Assembly (NCBI GenBank): GCA_002506085.1 | Contig: DAWV01000010.1 | Span: forward strand, 1 to 45,666 | Direction: 5' to 3' | DNA length: 45,666 bases | Source: Methanocorpusculaceae archaeon UBA425 | GTDB lineage: Archaea; Halobacteriota; Methanomicrobia; Methanomicrobiales; Methanocorpusculaceae | Shown here: in pieces, positions 15,956-25,020 of the stretch | Position numbering within the stretch: position 1 is the stretch's first letter | Layout of the letters: every line of letters begins with the position of its first letter | The notes under the pieces: model-generated | The model's input: the letters and a program-made list of their open reading frames with translations, nothing else | Told to the model about the DNA's origin: nothing | The model's database searches: none | Position numbers and translations under genes: made by a program

Positions 15956-17621
15956 AGTATACCTTGATAATCTGTTTCGCAAGAAGCTCCATTCTTTGTA
16001 ATTGTTCAAAATCAACCGTTACATTCGCATAATGCAGATATTCATATGCAGGTATAAATTCCCGGATGGGTTCTGCGGGTGCGGCAAGCATCCTGAGAAT
16101 TTCCCGCGGCGTCAGAACAGTTATATTCTGTATCTGTTCAGCTTCTGCAAGTGCGGATATTATCTGCAAATAGAGAGCCGAGAGTTTTTCGGCATTGGTC
16201 TTCCCTTTTCGGGAGAAGATGTCTTTGAATGCATTGATGAGTGTGTTTGCCGCCGGCTTCCTCTGAAGTTCGGGCGGAAGCGCAGTTATTTTTTTTGCAG
16301 CATTTTTCCTTCGGACTATGAACCGGATAACCAGAATAATCAGAATCCCGACGGCAGCTATCAATAGGATGTAATAAATCGTCAGATCGATTATTGATAC
16401 CGGGTAGAGTTCACTCATGTTCGCTTCCAGAGGGAAGGAGGGGTCATTGAATAACCCGTAAAATGCATATCCTCCATCGATAAGTTCGGAAGAGACAGAC
16501 CAGACCCCATTCGTTGTGGTATTACTTGTACCAATGAGGATATGATCCTCGGAATAGAGCGAGACCGGTGCATTCCTGACGGCAATGCCGCTTTCAGCTT
16601 TCAGGGTTCCGTATACCGTGAGAAGACGGTGTTCCTCTCCATTGGTCTGTGTGGTTTTGGTGATTGTTACAACCGAGGGCTGCGTGAGGATGGTGATGTC
16701 GACCGTTTTTGAGGTTATTCCCCCGGCCTGGACCGTAATCTTATGCGTTCCTGCAGGAATCTGCTGCACGGTCAGGCTTTTTGTGAAGCCGCCTGCGCTG
16801 TTAACCATAGCGGATCCCCAAAGGTTGGTATCCCAATAGATGGATAAATTGGTCGGGGTGTTTTTCGCAATACCTGACATGGTTACAGAATCACCATAAT
16901 ATGCGGAGTCAGGTGAGACGGAGAGAGTAATCGAACCGGAGGTGTCTGTAACAGTACTCCCATAACCATAGGTTTCAGAGGCAGTTTCAGCAAGCTGTTT
17001 TATCAGCGTAACCGATTCCCGTATCTGTGAGGCATCAAGGTTGTATGTCTCGGCTATATCCTCTATGACATCAACACTGTCTTCATAGTTCAGAGCAGCA
17101 AGATTGAGTTCATTCTGCAGGAGAAGGGCTTCTGCTGCGAGCTCATATAACCCTGAGCTGTTCCCCTCTGACGTGTAGAGTTCTTTCAACTCCGCAATTT
17201 CCTCGAAACGGATGATGTCGTCAAGAATAACCTGCATTGAGGTGCCGAGAGCCGCGGACTCCTTATCGTAGGCATAGATGTCGGTCGCTGTCAGTCTGAT
17301 TTTTAGGGCGTTCGTTCCAAGCCGGCTTACCGAGCTGTCATATGAGGTAAGATACCGGGCAGCATATTCCGGGTCGGATAATACTAACTGAAGAACGGTA
17401 TCATATGACAGACCGAGAATATCGTCCATCAGGGGGAGGATGGTTTCAGACTCCTCTGTCGTCATCACGGCAATCGTGGACGGGTCTGCCTGATTCTCTG
17501 TCGAAACATTTCCCTCTGCCGAGTAGAGAAGCGGGTTTCCTCCTCCTGCAAAAAGAACTAGTATAAGAAGAGCTATCGCGATAATTCCCGTACAAACAGT
17601 TATTCCGAGCAATCGATTCAT
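15939..17621 (-). CDS. Ig-like surface protein with TM and DUF4129-like tail
   Basis: 560 residues. There is an N-terminal membrane anchor or signal (5-25), a helical ectodomain (about 55-215), two beta-rich Ig-like domains (about 230-311 and 316-400; PDSAYYGDSVTMSG and GTHKITVQAG are typical), a membrane helix at 411-436 followed by RFIVRRKN, and a cytoplasmic part. The last 80 residues (LTPREILRML, YEYLHYA) match the tail of the next gene's product and resemble DUF4129. Several NxS/T sites in the ectodomain could be glycosylated. The start overlaps the stop of the 88-residue gene, and the stop overlaps the next start, so it lies in the middle of the operon. Confidence 0.87.
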   Translation of the reverse strand: MNRLLGITVCTGIIAIALLILVLFAGGGNPLLYSAEGNVSTENQADPSTIAVMTTEESETILPLMDDILGLSYDTVLQLVLSDPEYAARYLTSYDSSVSRLGTNALKIRLTATDIYAYDKESAALGTSMQVILDDIIRFEEIAELKELYTSEGNSSGLYELAAEALLLQNELNLAALNYEDSVDVIEDIAETYNLDASQIRESVTLIKQLAETASETYGYGSTVTDTSGSITLSVSPDSAYYGDSVTMSGIAKNTPTNLSIYWDTNLWGSAMVNSAGGFTKSLTVQQIPAGTHKITVQAGGITSKTVDITILTQPSVVTITKTTQTNGEEHRLLTVYGTLKAESGIAVRNAPVSLYSEDHILIGTSNTTTNGVWSVSSELIDGGYAFYGLFNDPSFPLEANMSELYPVSIIDLTIYYILLIAAVGILIILVIRFIVRRKNAAKKITALPPELQRKPAANTLINAFKDIFSRKGKTNAEKLSALYLQIISALAEAEQIQNITVLTPREILRMLAAPAEPIREFIPAYEYLHYANVTVDFEQLQRMELLAKQIIKVYYENNE

Positions 17622-17884
17622 GCGGCAATAATCTCCACAATTTTCATGATGATGATGAGTGCAAAGATGCCGACACCGGCGATGCCGATCAGACGCTGAT
17701 AGCGTGCGGACCTCGGGCGCAATGTTGTGACAACAATGAACTCGGTGATAATCAGAAAGCCGATTACCCAGAGAACGAAGAATATTTCAATGTTGATGGT
17801 TCTTGCGAGAATCATAATTGCTGCGACGACACCCATCCAGAGAACGAGTATTCCGGCTGCAATCTGAGTTTTCGCGGGAGCCAT
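17618..17884 (-). CDS. Small three-TM protein, first gene of the MoxR operon
   Basis: 88 residues with three hydrophobic segments (about 8-26, 33-52, 64-86) and a basic loop RPRSARYQR between the second and third. No known family is recognised. It opens the eight-gene operon that runs to 10164; the next start overlaps its stop by 4 nt. A TATAAAA promoter lies about 40-50 nt upstream, and no Shine-Dalgarno is seen, so the leader is short. Probably a membrane subunit of the same system. Confidence 0.8.
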   Translation of the reverse strand: MAPAKTQIAAGILVLWMGVVAAIMILARTINIEIFFVLWVIGFLIITEFIVVTTLRPRSARYQRLIGIAGVGIFALIIIMKIVEIIAA

Positions 17885-17922
17885 GAGTAGTTAATAGTTG
17901 GGTTTTAGGAGGATAATAGTTT

Positions 17923-17935
17923 GGGTTTTATATGG
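17923..17935 (-). promoter_or_regulatory. TATA box of the MoxR operon
   Basis: On the - strand CCATATAAAACCC is preceded by a purine-containing CCGGAAATA, as in an archaeal BRE-TATA pair. It would start transcription near 17900, about 16-20 nt before the ATG at 17884. The 17936-18065 stretch upstream holds GC-rich, imperfectly complementary segments (GGGGCGGCAGGGG near 17971 and CCCTGCCTGCCCC near 18036), perhaps the transcript end of the flippase gene. Confidence 0.6.
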
Positions 17936-18065
17936 TATTTCCGGGTAAATGAACCCGCGGAAATATACTGGGGCGGCAGGGGCAGTCTGCTCTTCTCTCT
18001 CACAAATCAGCCGGGGATAATGTGCCGCCGACCCTGCCTGCCCCGGTCATGAAGCCTTTTTTCAG

Positions 18066-19520
18066 TCAGACTTTCTTCTTTGGCAGATACTCCTTCATGA
18101 TATTCAGCAGATAAGTAAATGCTTCCAGCTTCAGCACCCGGGCAAGCCCCATATATACTGCTATCCCCACGGAAATCTGCAGGATAAGGGTAAGCCAGAC
18201 CGGCAGACCAATGAACAGAATACCATATACAATCCCGCCCATCAGCAGAGACAGAATCAGGGAGGGAAGAAGATCCCTCCATTGTTCTCTGAAGCTGTAG
18301 CCGAGCAGTTTTTTATTGGGATAGGAATTGATAAAGGTTCCAATTATTCCCGTAAAAACCATTCCGAGAGCCATAGCATAAATGCCCATAAACACGGTTA
18401 TTCCAAGAACGAAAAGCCCGAGCATCTTTTTCACAATCTCCAGTTTCAGAAAGATATCGCTCCTGCCGATACCGTTAAGCGCCTGGAGATTTACCGTATG
18501 AATCGGCCACAATGCATACACTGCACAGAATATCTGAATGAATGGGACGCACATGAGCCATTTTTCTGTCAAAAGCAGAAGAACAAGGGGTTCTGCCGTG
18601 ACTGCCAGCCCTGCCATTGCAGGGAATACGAGAAATGAGCTGGAGACAAGAGCCCTCCGCATAATCTCTTTTACTGCAGGTCTGTTATCCTGATTTTGGG
18701 CGTAGGCAGGAAGCATCACTGCCTGAATCGAAGAGTTCAGGGTCGACATAACCATCATCGGAAATTCCTGTCCCTTTGTGTAATACCCAAGCATACCTGC
18801 CGGGTATATTTTACCAATGATGAGGGTACTCAGGTTCGTATAGGTTACATCAATCAAACCGGAGACGAGGAGTTTCCATCCAAAGGCGAATAACTTTTTT
18901 ACCCGGGTCAGGGAGAACTGACGTTTCGGTCTCCATTTTACCGTGAACCACATGAGAAGACAGAGTGAACCAATCGAGGTGAGCTGCTGCATGACAAGTG
19001 CCCAGACACCATATCCCAGATATGCCATGGATACACCAACGATCCCGGATATCACCACCGCACCGAGGCTGCTGATGAAGAGTTTTTTGAATTGGAAATT
19101 TCGTGTGATGACTGCATTCTGAATCGAGTTTACCGATCCGAAAAAAAGGGAGAGTCCCAATACCCGGAGAACCATGGTAATCAGCGGCTGGTTATAGAAT
19201 GCAGCGATTGCCGGAGCTGCAATGAAGAGAATCACGTAGAATATGACAGCTATCCCGAGAGTCAGGTAGAATACCGATGAGTAATCAGTATCGGTAACTT
19301 CTTTTTTCTGAATCAGAGCGGTGCCAAGCCCGCTTTGAACAAATACCTGCGATATGGTGATAAAGACAATTATCAGTGCAACAACGCCATAATCCTGCGG
19401 GAGTAAAAGTCGTGCGAGGATAATCTGTACAATGAATTGTACGCCGGTCACTCCCCCAGTTTCCAGAAATTTCCAGAACAGTGATGAGAGAACGCTGGTT
19501 TTGAGATTATCTTCGGACAT
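18066..19520 (-). CDS. Polysaccharide flippase, WzxC-like subgroup
   Basis: 484 residues, about 14 membrane helices. The N-terminus (SSLFWKFLETGGVTGVQFIV, then ARLLLPQDYGVVALIIVF) is characteristic of the WzxC/TuaB-like branch of the MOP exporters, distinct from the flippase at 2164-3639. It exports lipid-linked glycan or polysaccharide. It is the last gene of the rfbA-rfbB-flippase set: the ATG lies 14 nt after the rfbB stop. The start is supported by the conserved N-terminal helix. Its presence beside rfbAB suggests it handles the glycan containing the dTDP-derived sugar. Confidence 0.9.
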   Translation of the reverse strand: MSEDNLKTSVLSSLFWKFLETGGVTGVQFIVQIILARLLLPQDYGVVALIIVFITISQVFVQSGLGTALIQKKEVTDTDYSSVFYLTLGIAVIFYVILFIAAPAIAAFYNQPLITMVLRVLGLSLFFGSVNSIQNAVITRNFQFKKLFISSLGAVVISGIVGVSMAYLGYGVWALVMQQLTSIGSLCLLMWFTVKWRPKRQFSLTRVKKLFAFGWKLLVSGLIDVTYTNLSTLIIGKIYPAGMLGYYTKGQEFPMMVMSTLNSSIQAVMLPAYAQNQDNRPAVKEIMRRALVSSSFLVFPAMAGLAVTAEPLVLLLLTEKWLMCVPFIQIFCAVYALWPIHTVNLQALNGIGRSDIFLKLEIVKKMLGLFVLGITVFMGIYAMALGMVFTGIIGTFINSYPNKKLLGYSFREQWRDLLPSLILSLLMGGIVYGILFIGLPVWLTLILQISVGIAVYMGLARVLKLEAFTYLLNIMKEYLPKKKV

Positions 19521-19533
19521 AATGCCAAAAGAA

Positions 19534-20559
19534 TCAGACAGATATCTGCTTCAGATTACCCAGCCATTCCGTATTTTCCAGATACCACCTGATGGTCAGT
19601 TCAATTCCTTCTGCAAAAGATGTTTCCGGGGTCCACCCGAGCGTTCGTTCGATTTTTTCCGGATTGATAGCATAGCGGCGGTCATGTCCTTTTCTGTCGG
19701 CAACGTAGGTGATGAGGGAGTCGTCAATATCAGGGTCATAGTTTTCATGCAGATAGCCGATGACGAGCCGCACAATGTCGATGTTGGTTTTTTCATTGTG
19801 ACCCCCGATGTTGTAGACTTCACCGATTGTTCCATGATGAAGAACCATGTCGATTGCTCTGCAGTGATCATTGACATAGAGCCAGTCGCGGATATTCATT
19901 CCGTCCCCATAGACCGTAATCGGTTTCTTTTCCAGGCAGTTCTGAATAAGAAGCGGAATCAGTTTCTCCGGATACTGATAAGGTCCATAGTTGTTGGAAC
20001 ACCGGGTGATATTGACCGGAAGTTTGTGGGTGTCAAAATACGACTTAACCAGCATGTCTGCAGAGGCTTTCGATGCAGAATAGGGGCTGTGCGGGTCAAG
20101 CGGAGTCATTTCCGTGAAGTATCCTGTTTCGCCGAGGCTGCCGTACACTTCGTCCGTGGATATCTGAAGATATTTTACTCCGTCCAAATAGCCTTCGTCT
20201 GTTTCCCATGCGCTTTTTGCAGCATCCAGAAGTATGGTTGTTCCAAGAATATTTGTCCGTACAAATTCATCTGCCGAGAGTATGGATCGGTCCACATGAC
20301 TTTCTGCTGCGAAGTGGACGACATAATCTATATCATAGGACCGGAAGAGACCGTTTACCAGATTCTTGTCGCAGATGTCGCCTTTGATGAAGATATAATC
20401 GGCATTATTCCCAACTGCTTTGAGATTTGCCGGATTGCCCGCATAGGTGAGCTTGTCAAGGTTAAGAATCCGAACATCATTCCCATGCTTTTCGAACATG
20501 CCGCGGATGAAGTTCGCGCCGATGAAACCGCAGCCCCCGGTTACGAGATAGGTTTTCAT
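19534..20559 (-). CDS. rfbB: dTDP-glucose 4,6-dehydratase
   Basis: 341 residues, extended SDR family. GGCGFIGAN (8-16) binds NAD, TDEVYG (135-140) holds the catalytic Thr-Asp-Glu, and Y160/K164 in YSASK complete the active site; RCSNNYGPYQYPEKLIPL is diagnostic of RmlB. It converts dTDP-glucose to dTDP-4-keto-6-deoxyglucose. The start overlaps the rfbA stop (ATGA). No rfbC or rfbD is in the window, so the 4-keto product probably goes to the aminotransferase at 23778-24890 and not to rhamnose. The long opposite-strand frame (19432-20643) is a shadow. Confidence 0.96.
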   Translation of the reverse strand: MKTYLVTGGCGFIGANFIRGMFEKHGNDVRILNLDKLTYAGNPANLKAVGNNADYIFIKGDICDKNLVNGLFRSYDIDYVVHFAAESHVDRSILSADEFVRTNILGTTILLDAAKSAWETDEGYLDGVKYLQISTDEVYGSLGETGYFTEMTPLDPHSPYSASKASADMLVKSYFDTHKLPVNITRCSNNYGPYQYPEKLIPLLIQNCLEKKPITVYGDGMNIRDWLYVNDHCRAIDMVLHHGTIGEVYNIGGHNEKTNIDIVRLVIGYLHENYDPDIDDSLITYVADRKGHDRRYAINPEKIERTLGWTPETSFAEGIELTIRWYLENTEWLGNLKQISV

Positions 20560-21440
20560 AAAAATCCCTTCTTTTTGTCCTCTAACAGAGAGAGAATGTA
20601 CTGGCCATACGAGGTCTGTGCCTGCGCTTCCCCGAGTTTCTGAAGCTGTTCATCATTGATGAATCCGCGGCGCCAGGCAATTTCCTCAATACAGGAGATG
20701 TAAAATCCCTGCCGCTCCTGAACGATTTCGACATACTTTCCTGCAAGGAGCATGTTCTGCGGCGTTCCCGTGTCAAGCCATGCCATCCCCCGCCCCATGA
20801 TGATGGCATGAAGTTTACCCTGCTTCAGGTATTCATTGTTGACGGCGGTAATCTCGATTTCCCCGCGGGCAGATGGTTTGATATTTTTCGCGATTTCTAT
20901 TACGTCATTGTCATAGAAGTAGAGACCCGGGACTGCGTATTTGGATTTCGGAGTTCCCGGTTTTTCCTCGAGGGAAATGACGTTCCCTGAGGTATCGTAT
21001 TCCACAACGCCAAACGCTGAAGGGTTTGCCACCGGGTAGCCGAATATCGTAGCCCCGCTCTCATTGTTTTTCGCATTATTCAGAATGGTAGTGAAGCCCT
21101 GACCATGGAAGATATTGTCCCCGAGAATGAGGCAGACACGGTCTTTCCTGATGAAGTCTTCTCCAAGGATAAAGGCTTCTGCAAGTCCGTTCGGGGCATC
21201 CTGGATTTTGTAGGAGATGGATATCCCGAGCTTTGACCCGTCACCCAAAAGCTGTTTATAAGCTTCAATGTCTTCCGGCGTGGAGATGATGAGAATTTCA
21301 TGGATGCTTGCGAGCAGCAGTGTTGCGAGAGGATAATACACCATCGGCTTATCATAGATTGGGAGCAGCTGTTTTGATACCGCCATGGTGACCGGATACA
21401 GGCGGGTGCCGTGTCCGCCGGCAAGGATTATGCCTTTCAT
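20556..21440 (-). CDS. rfbA: Glucose-1-phosphate thymidylyltransferase
   Basis: 294 residues. The nucleotidyltransferase signature LAGGHGTRLYP (6-16) is followed by KQLLPIYDKPMVYYPL, ILGDNIFHG and AWLDTGTP, all typical of RmlA. It makes dTDP-glucose from dTTP and glucose 1-phosphate, feeding RfbB, whose gene overlaps its stop by 4 nt. CCGGAG lies about 9 nt before the ATG. Confidence 0.96.
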   Translation of the reverse strand: MKGIILAGGHGTRLYPVTMAVSKQLLPIYDKPMVYYPLATLLLASIHEILIISTPEDIEAYKQLLGDGSKLGISISYKIQDAPNGLAEAFILGEDFIRKDRVCLILGDNIFHGQGFTTILNNAKNNESGATIFGYPVANPSAFGVVEYDTSGNVISLEEKPGTPKSKYAVPGLYFYDNDVIEIAKNIKPSARGEIEITAVNNEYLKQGKLHAIIMGRGMAWLDTGTPQNMLLAGKYVEIVQERQGFYISCIEEIAWRRGFINDEQLQKLGEAQAQTSYGQYILSLLEDKKKGFL

Positions 21441-21801
21441 ATGTATTGCTCCGGATTCTTCAAAGAATCAGCAGCAATTCCAGATGAGACAGGGTCACCA
21501 GATTCAGACGGGATACCATTCAGTATCAAAGGTTTATTTTCATTAAACTCAAAAGTACGCAAGATAATCACACACACACAGATAATGTATAATTATCCTC
21601 AATCTATAATAACAATTACCTTGGAAAAATAGGGAAACAGAGAGTCTGTCCAACCGATATGTCCACAGGACAGAGTGGTTTTAGATTGACGAATCTGTTT
21701 TTGGAATAGAGTAACCATCATTTGCAGAGCCGGCAGCCAGTGATACTATTGTTGAAAGGAGCCCGCATCAATCCGGGGGCCGGTCCCGCCTCACAGCAGT
21801 A
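21441..21801. other. 361-nt intergenic region upstream of rfbA
   Basis: No credible ORF. It contains the rfbA ribosome binding site, AT-rich boxes (for example AAAATAAAC on the - strand near 21531-21542) that may be promoters, a CACACACACA run near 21571, and a GC-rich segment next to the WbqC-like stop (about 21760-21790, CCCGCATCAATCCGGGGG) that can fold as a hairpin and may end that transcript. Confidence 0.4.
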
Positions 21802-22518
21802 TTATAACAATGAATAGTCATTCAGGATCTTTTCAATATTTTCCGGAGAATTAAACATCATCACATCAATAATGGATAGATTCGGCGTAAACACCCGATC
21901 GAATTGCGGATACCGGACATCCCCTGTTTTCAGAAAATGAATCTGAATGCCTTCTTTCGCAAAATCATCATATGAATATAATCCCATACCACCTATTGCA
22001 TTAATGTAGGTATCAGCTCCGCAGGATTTGCACATCCATATAGCCCGTGACTGGAATTTCAACTCTGAAGGGATTGCCATATCAGAGGAGCAGTAGAATT
22101 CGGTGTGTATCCCAAGGTATTCTGATATCCTCATTATGGAATTCGCATTAAATTCTGCTACATTTTCCGACTTATAGCTTAATATTTCCTGGATAACATC
22201 CATAGTTTCAGCATAATACGGCGCTTTATGATATTTAATATTTAATAGTCTCAGAAAATTTTTCTTATCGGTTTCAAAAGATGCCGAATATTCCCGTTCA
22301 CAGATATTCTTAACATAGGAGTCTTTTTTCACTTTAAAGGTGAACAGCAGAGAATTCTGACTACCGGGTCCTGTGAAATTCAGATAATTGTTCCTGTTAA
22401 TCCATCCCTTTCGTACGTATTGGACATTGTCATAAATGACATATTTGTCAACGGCGTTGATAAGCTGAAAGTATCCGATATATGGAAAAAGATACGGCTG
22501 CATAATCCCCAGTCTCAT
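21802..22518 (-). CDS. WbqC-like family protein
   Basis: 238 residues. The start MRLGIMQPYLFPYIGYFQL with DKYVIYDNVQYVRKGW and INRNNYL is the hallmark of the WbqC-like family, found in O-antigen and glycan clusters. ATG 22518 is chosen because it overlaps the ATP-grasp stop as ATGA and because the family begins here; an upstream ATG at 22539 adds seven residues. The biochemical role is not settled by sequence; genes of this family often accompany aminotransferases for 4-amino-sugars and may help to acylate the amino group. It ends the VioA-like / ATP-grasp / WbqC-like operon. Confidence 0.9.
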   Translation of the reverse strand: MRLGIMQPYLFPYIGYFQLINAVDKYVIYDNVQYVRKGWINRNNYLNFTGPGSQNSLLFTFKVKKDSYVKNICEREYSASFETDKKNFLRLLNIKYHKAPYYAETMDVIQEILSYKSENVAEFNANSIMRISEYLGIHTEFYCSSDMAIPSELKFQSRAIWMCKSCGADTYINAIGGMGLYSYDDFAKEGIQIHFLKTGDVRYPQFDRVFTPNLSIIDVMMFNSPENIEKILNDYSLL

Positions 22519-23777
22519 CTCATCACCCCGGAAGAACATACTCCACTATTATCATTTATCGACGGGATGACGATATTATTCACCGTGATGAAAATGTAGT
22601 TATCCATATTGTTCATTTTTTCGTTCATATCCTCCCGCGATGCAAACTCCAGAATTATAACCCCGATTGTGCAGTGTGCTCCGGAAAATACCGAAACCTC
22701 ATCATCCGGCTTGAGATACGGCTGATAGAATCGGATGCATCGCTGAATTTCATCAGAAAATGTAATCTCTTTCAGGATTCCGGCACGGGTCGAATGTAAC
22801 ACGTAATACGCGTAATATCCATGCGGCTCCTTCATTTCGAGAGAGGAGCAGTCTAACCCGAGTGCAGCATAGATGGTATAGGTAATCAAATCAACATCTG
22901 CTGCAATCTTAATCATATCCGGGATGAAATTTCCTCCATTCCTCGGACCAATCTCCAGCAGGTAAATATCACCCTTCTTGTCGACAAGATATTCAATATT
23001 AAGCGCTCCGGACTTCCATTTCAGAAGTGTCAGGATATGCTGAACATCCGCCTCTGCTTTTATTCTGATTTCCCTTGATTGTTGTGACGGATAGCTGCCG
23101 CCGACAGGCGCAAACGGATTGCATGCATCATCGTGATAGTGATCGGTGAATGCCGTAAAGACAAGCTTTCCCTCAACTACAAAACCGTCACCCATAATCT
23201 GCGGTCCTTCTCGCTGAATATATCCCTCGATTATGACCATTTTTTCCCGCGAAAATCTGAGAGCATTGATAAAAGCCTCCTCAAGTTCATTTATATCTGA
23301 AATCATCTGAACGCCTTTGCTGCCGCATGAGTCTGCAGGTTTTACCATAACCGGCTTTTCCATCTGATTAAAAAATACCTTCGCTTTATCCAAATCATAG
23401 AACCCGCGGGATTTCGGGACATTAAATCCATTTTCGGCCAGGAATGCACGGAACAGATCCTTCCGGCACAGAATCATTACAGACTCGTATGGATTGGTCG
23501 GAAGATGCAGTTTCTCAGCCGCATATGCTGCAGTCGGGGCTGCAGAGTCGGATGCATAGGCAATAATACCATCGATTCTGAGTTCTTTTGCAAGAGCCAG
23601 GATAGCCTCCATATCCGTCGTACTCACGTTATGATATTCATCCGCGAATGGATGACCCGGATTTTCCGGCAGATAATCACAGGTAACAACATAGAATCCA
23701 AGGTCTTTTACACATTTAATTGCCGGAATCTGCGTAAATGATCCGCCAAGCATCAGCACACGTTTTTGTCCGGTCAT
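22515..23777 (-). CDS. ATP-grasp carboxylate-amine ligase
   Basis: 420 residues. A Rossmann-like N-terminal domain (VLMLGGSFTQIPAI; biotin-carboxylase-like) precedes the ATP-grasp fold, with the ATP loop KPADSCGSKGV (146-156) and metal ligands in LLEIGPRNGGN (273-283; E275, N280). Such enzymes join a carboxylate, through an acyl-phosphate, to an amine. Immediately downstream of a sugar aminotransferase (TAA-ATG junction, with GGAGG 6 nt before the start) the likely amine is an amino sugar and the acid an amino acid or small organic acid; this is inference. The substrate-binding C-terminal 120 residues do not match a subgroup I can name. Confidence 0.9.
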   Translation of the reverse strand: MTGQKRVLMLGGSFTQIPAIKCVKDLGFYVVTCDYLPENPGHPFADEYHNVSTTDMEAILALAKELRIDGIIAYASDSAAPTAAYAAEKLHLPTNPYESVMILCRKDLFRAFLAENGFNVPKSRGFYDLDKAKVFFNQMEKPVMVKPADSCGSKGVQMISDINELEEAFINALRFSREKMVIIEGYIQREGPQIMGDGFVVEGKLVFTAFTDHYHDDACNPFAPVGGSYPSQQSREIRIKAEADVQHILTLLKWKSGALNIEYLVDKKGDIYLLEIGPRNGGNFIPDMIKIAADVDLITYTIYAALGLDCSSLEMKEPHGYYAYYVLHSTRAGILKEITFSDEIQRCIRFYQPYLKPDDEVSVFSGAHCTIGVIILEFASREDMNEKMNNMDNYIFITVNNIVIPSINDNSGVCSSGVMR

Positions 23778-24890
23778 TTATGCCTCCTTTCTTAAGATAT
23801 CCCCGATAAATTCTGCAGTTGCCAAATCCATGGTATCATAAAGAGGAAGACATAGGACCTTTTTACTTACATCAGATGCAACAGGAGACGAAGATGAGGC
23901 AAAGGAGTCTTTATAGCATGAATACCCGGTTACAATCGGGTAGAAATATTTACGTGCGAAAACGGCATTTTCTGTGAGTTTGTCGCAGACCTCATCCCGC
24001 GTAAGGGGATACGCATCCTCAATCAGAATCGGATAATAGGCATAGTTTGATTTGACATTTTCGGAGCGTTTCAGCAGGGTGATTCCCTCCACGTCCTGCA
24101 GGAGTCCGGTATATCCGCGACACAGCTCTTTTCTGACGGCAATTTTTGCATCAAGGTATTTCAGATTCGCAATGCCCATTGCCGCCTGGAATTCATTCAT
24201 CTTGGCATTCGTTCCAATATCTGTGAAATCCTCGTATCCCTGCATACCGAAGTTTTTGTACCGGTCTGCCGCATCTATGATGTTTTTATCTGAAGATATG
24301 ACGGCTCCGCCTTCAATGGTGTTGAAGATTTTGGTTGCATGGAAGGAAAGCATGGATGCATCGCCCCATTCAGTAACAGAACGTCCATTGATTTCCACGC
24401 CAAAGGCATGGGCCGCGTCATAGATTACTTTGAGGTCATGCTTTTTTGCAATGCGCCCGATTTCTGTGACATTGCACGGCGTTCCGTAAACATGAACAGG
24501 AACGACGGCAGAGGTCTTGTCCGTGATGAGTTCCCCGATTTTTGTCACATCTATGTTGTAATCATCAGAGGAGATGTCGCAGAATACCGGCGTTAACCCG
24601 CTTCTTACAATTGCATGGGTTGTTGAAGCGAACGTATACGGCGTAGTGATCACTTCACTTCCCTTCGGGAGGCAAAAAGCGTGAATTGCCGCCTCAAGTG
24701 CCTGATGCCCGTTTGTGTAAAGGGAAATATGCCGGGCGTGAAGAAATTGCGTCAACTCTGCGGCAAGTTGTTCATGAAGAGGTCCGGCATTTGTAAGCCA
24801 GCGATTTTCCCAGATTCTCTGAATGAGGGACGTGTATTCCTCAAATGGAGGAAGCGAGGGACGGGTTATGAGAATTGGAGCTGATGACAT
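23778..24890 (-). CDS. DegT-family aminotransferase, VioA-like
   Basis: 370 residues from ATG 24890. The N-terminus ITRPSLPPFEEY followed by IWENRWLTNAGPLHEQL is characteristic of the dTDP-4-amino-4,6-dideoxyglucose (viosamine) transaminase group. PLP landmarks are D158 and H161 (DAAHAFG) and K187 in SFHATKIFNTIEGG. With rfbA and rfbB present, the probable reaction is dTDP-4-keto-6-deoxyglucose plus glutamate to dTDP-Qui4N. A start at 24899 adds three residues. It opens an operon with the ATP-grasp and WbqC-like genes. A 3-amino or 4-epimeric product cannot be excluded. Confidence 0.92.
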   Translation of the reverse strand: MSSAPILITRPSLPPFEEYTSLIQRIWENRWLTNAGPLHEQLAAELTQFLHARHISLYTNGHQALEAAIHAFCLPKGSEVITTPYTFASTTHAIVRSGLTPVFCDISSDDYNIDVTKIGELITDKTSAVVPVHVYGTPCNVTEIGRIAKKHDLKVIYDAAHAFGVEINGRSVTEWGDASMLSFHATKIFNTIEGGAVISSDKNIIDAADRYKNFGMQGYEDFTDIGTNAKMNEFQAAMGIANLKYLDAKIAVRKELCRGYTGLLQDVEGITLLKRSENVKSNYAYYPILIEDAYPLTRDEVCDKLTENAVFARKYFYPIVTGYSCYKDSFASSSSPVASDVSKKVLCLPLYDTMDLATAEFIGDILRKEA

Positions 24891-24906
24891 GACACACACA
24901 CATTAA

Positions 24907-24919
24907 AGATTTTATTGGG
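24907..24919 (-). promoter_or_regulatory. TATA-like box of the VioA-like operon
   Basis: CCCAATAAAATCT on the - strand is centred about 23 nt before ATG 24890. That spacing would give a leaderless or nearly leaderless mRNA, in keeping with the absence of a Shine-Dalgarno before this gene. Confidence 0.45.
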
Positions 24920-25020
24920 TTTTAGACCATAATGAATGTTTTGTATGTTGGAAAATTCGGGAGAAAAAGAATTATGATACTTACGAACAATAAAGATACT
25001 ATTCATAGAATGTGTGCGGT

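Noticed and set aside
19432..20643. 403-codon + strand ORF
   Set aside because: It is antisense to rfbB, whose catalytic motifs are intact; the frame is Cys/Phe-rich and unlike any family.
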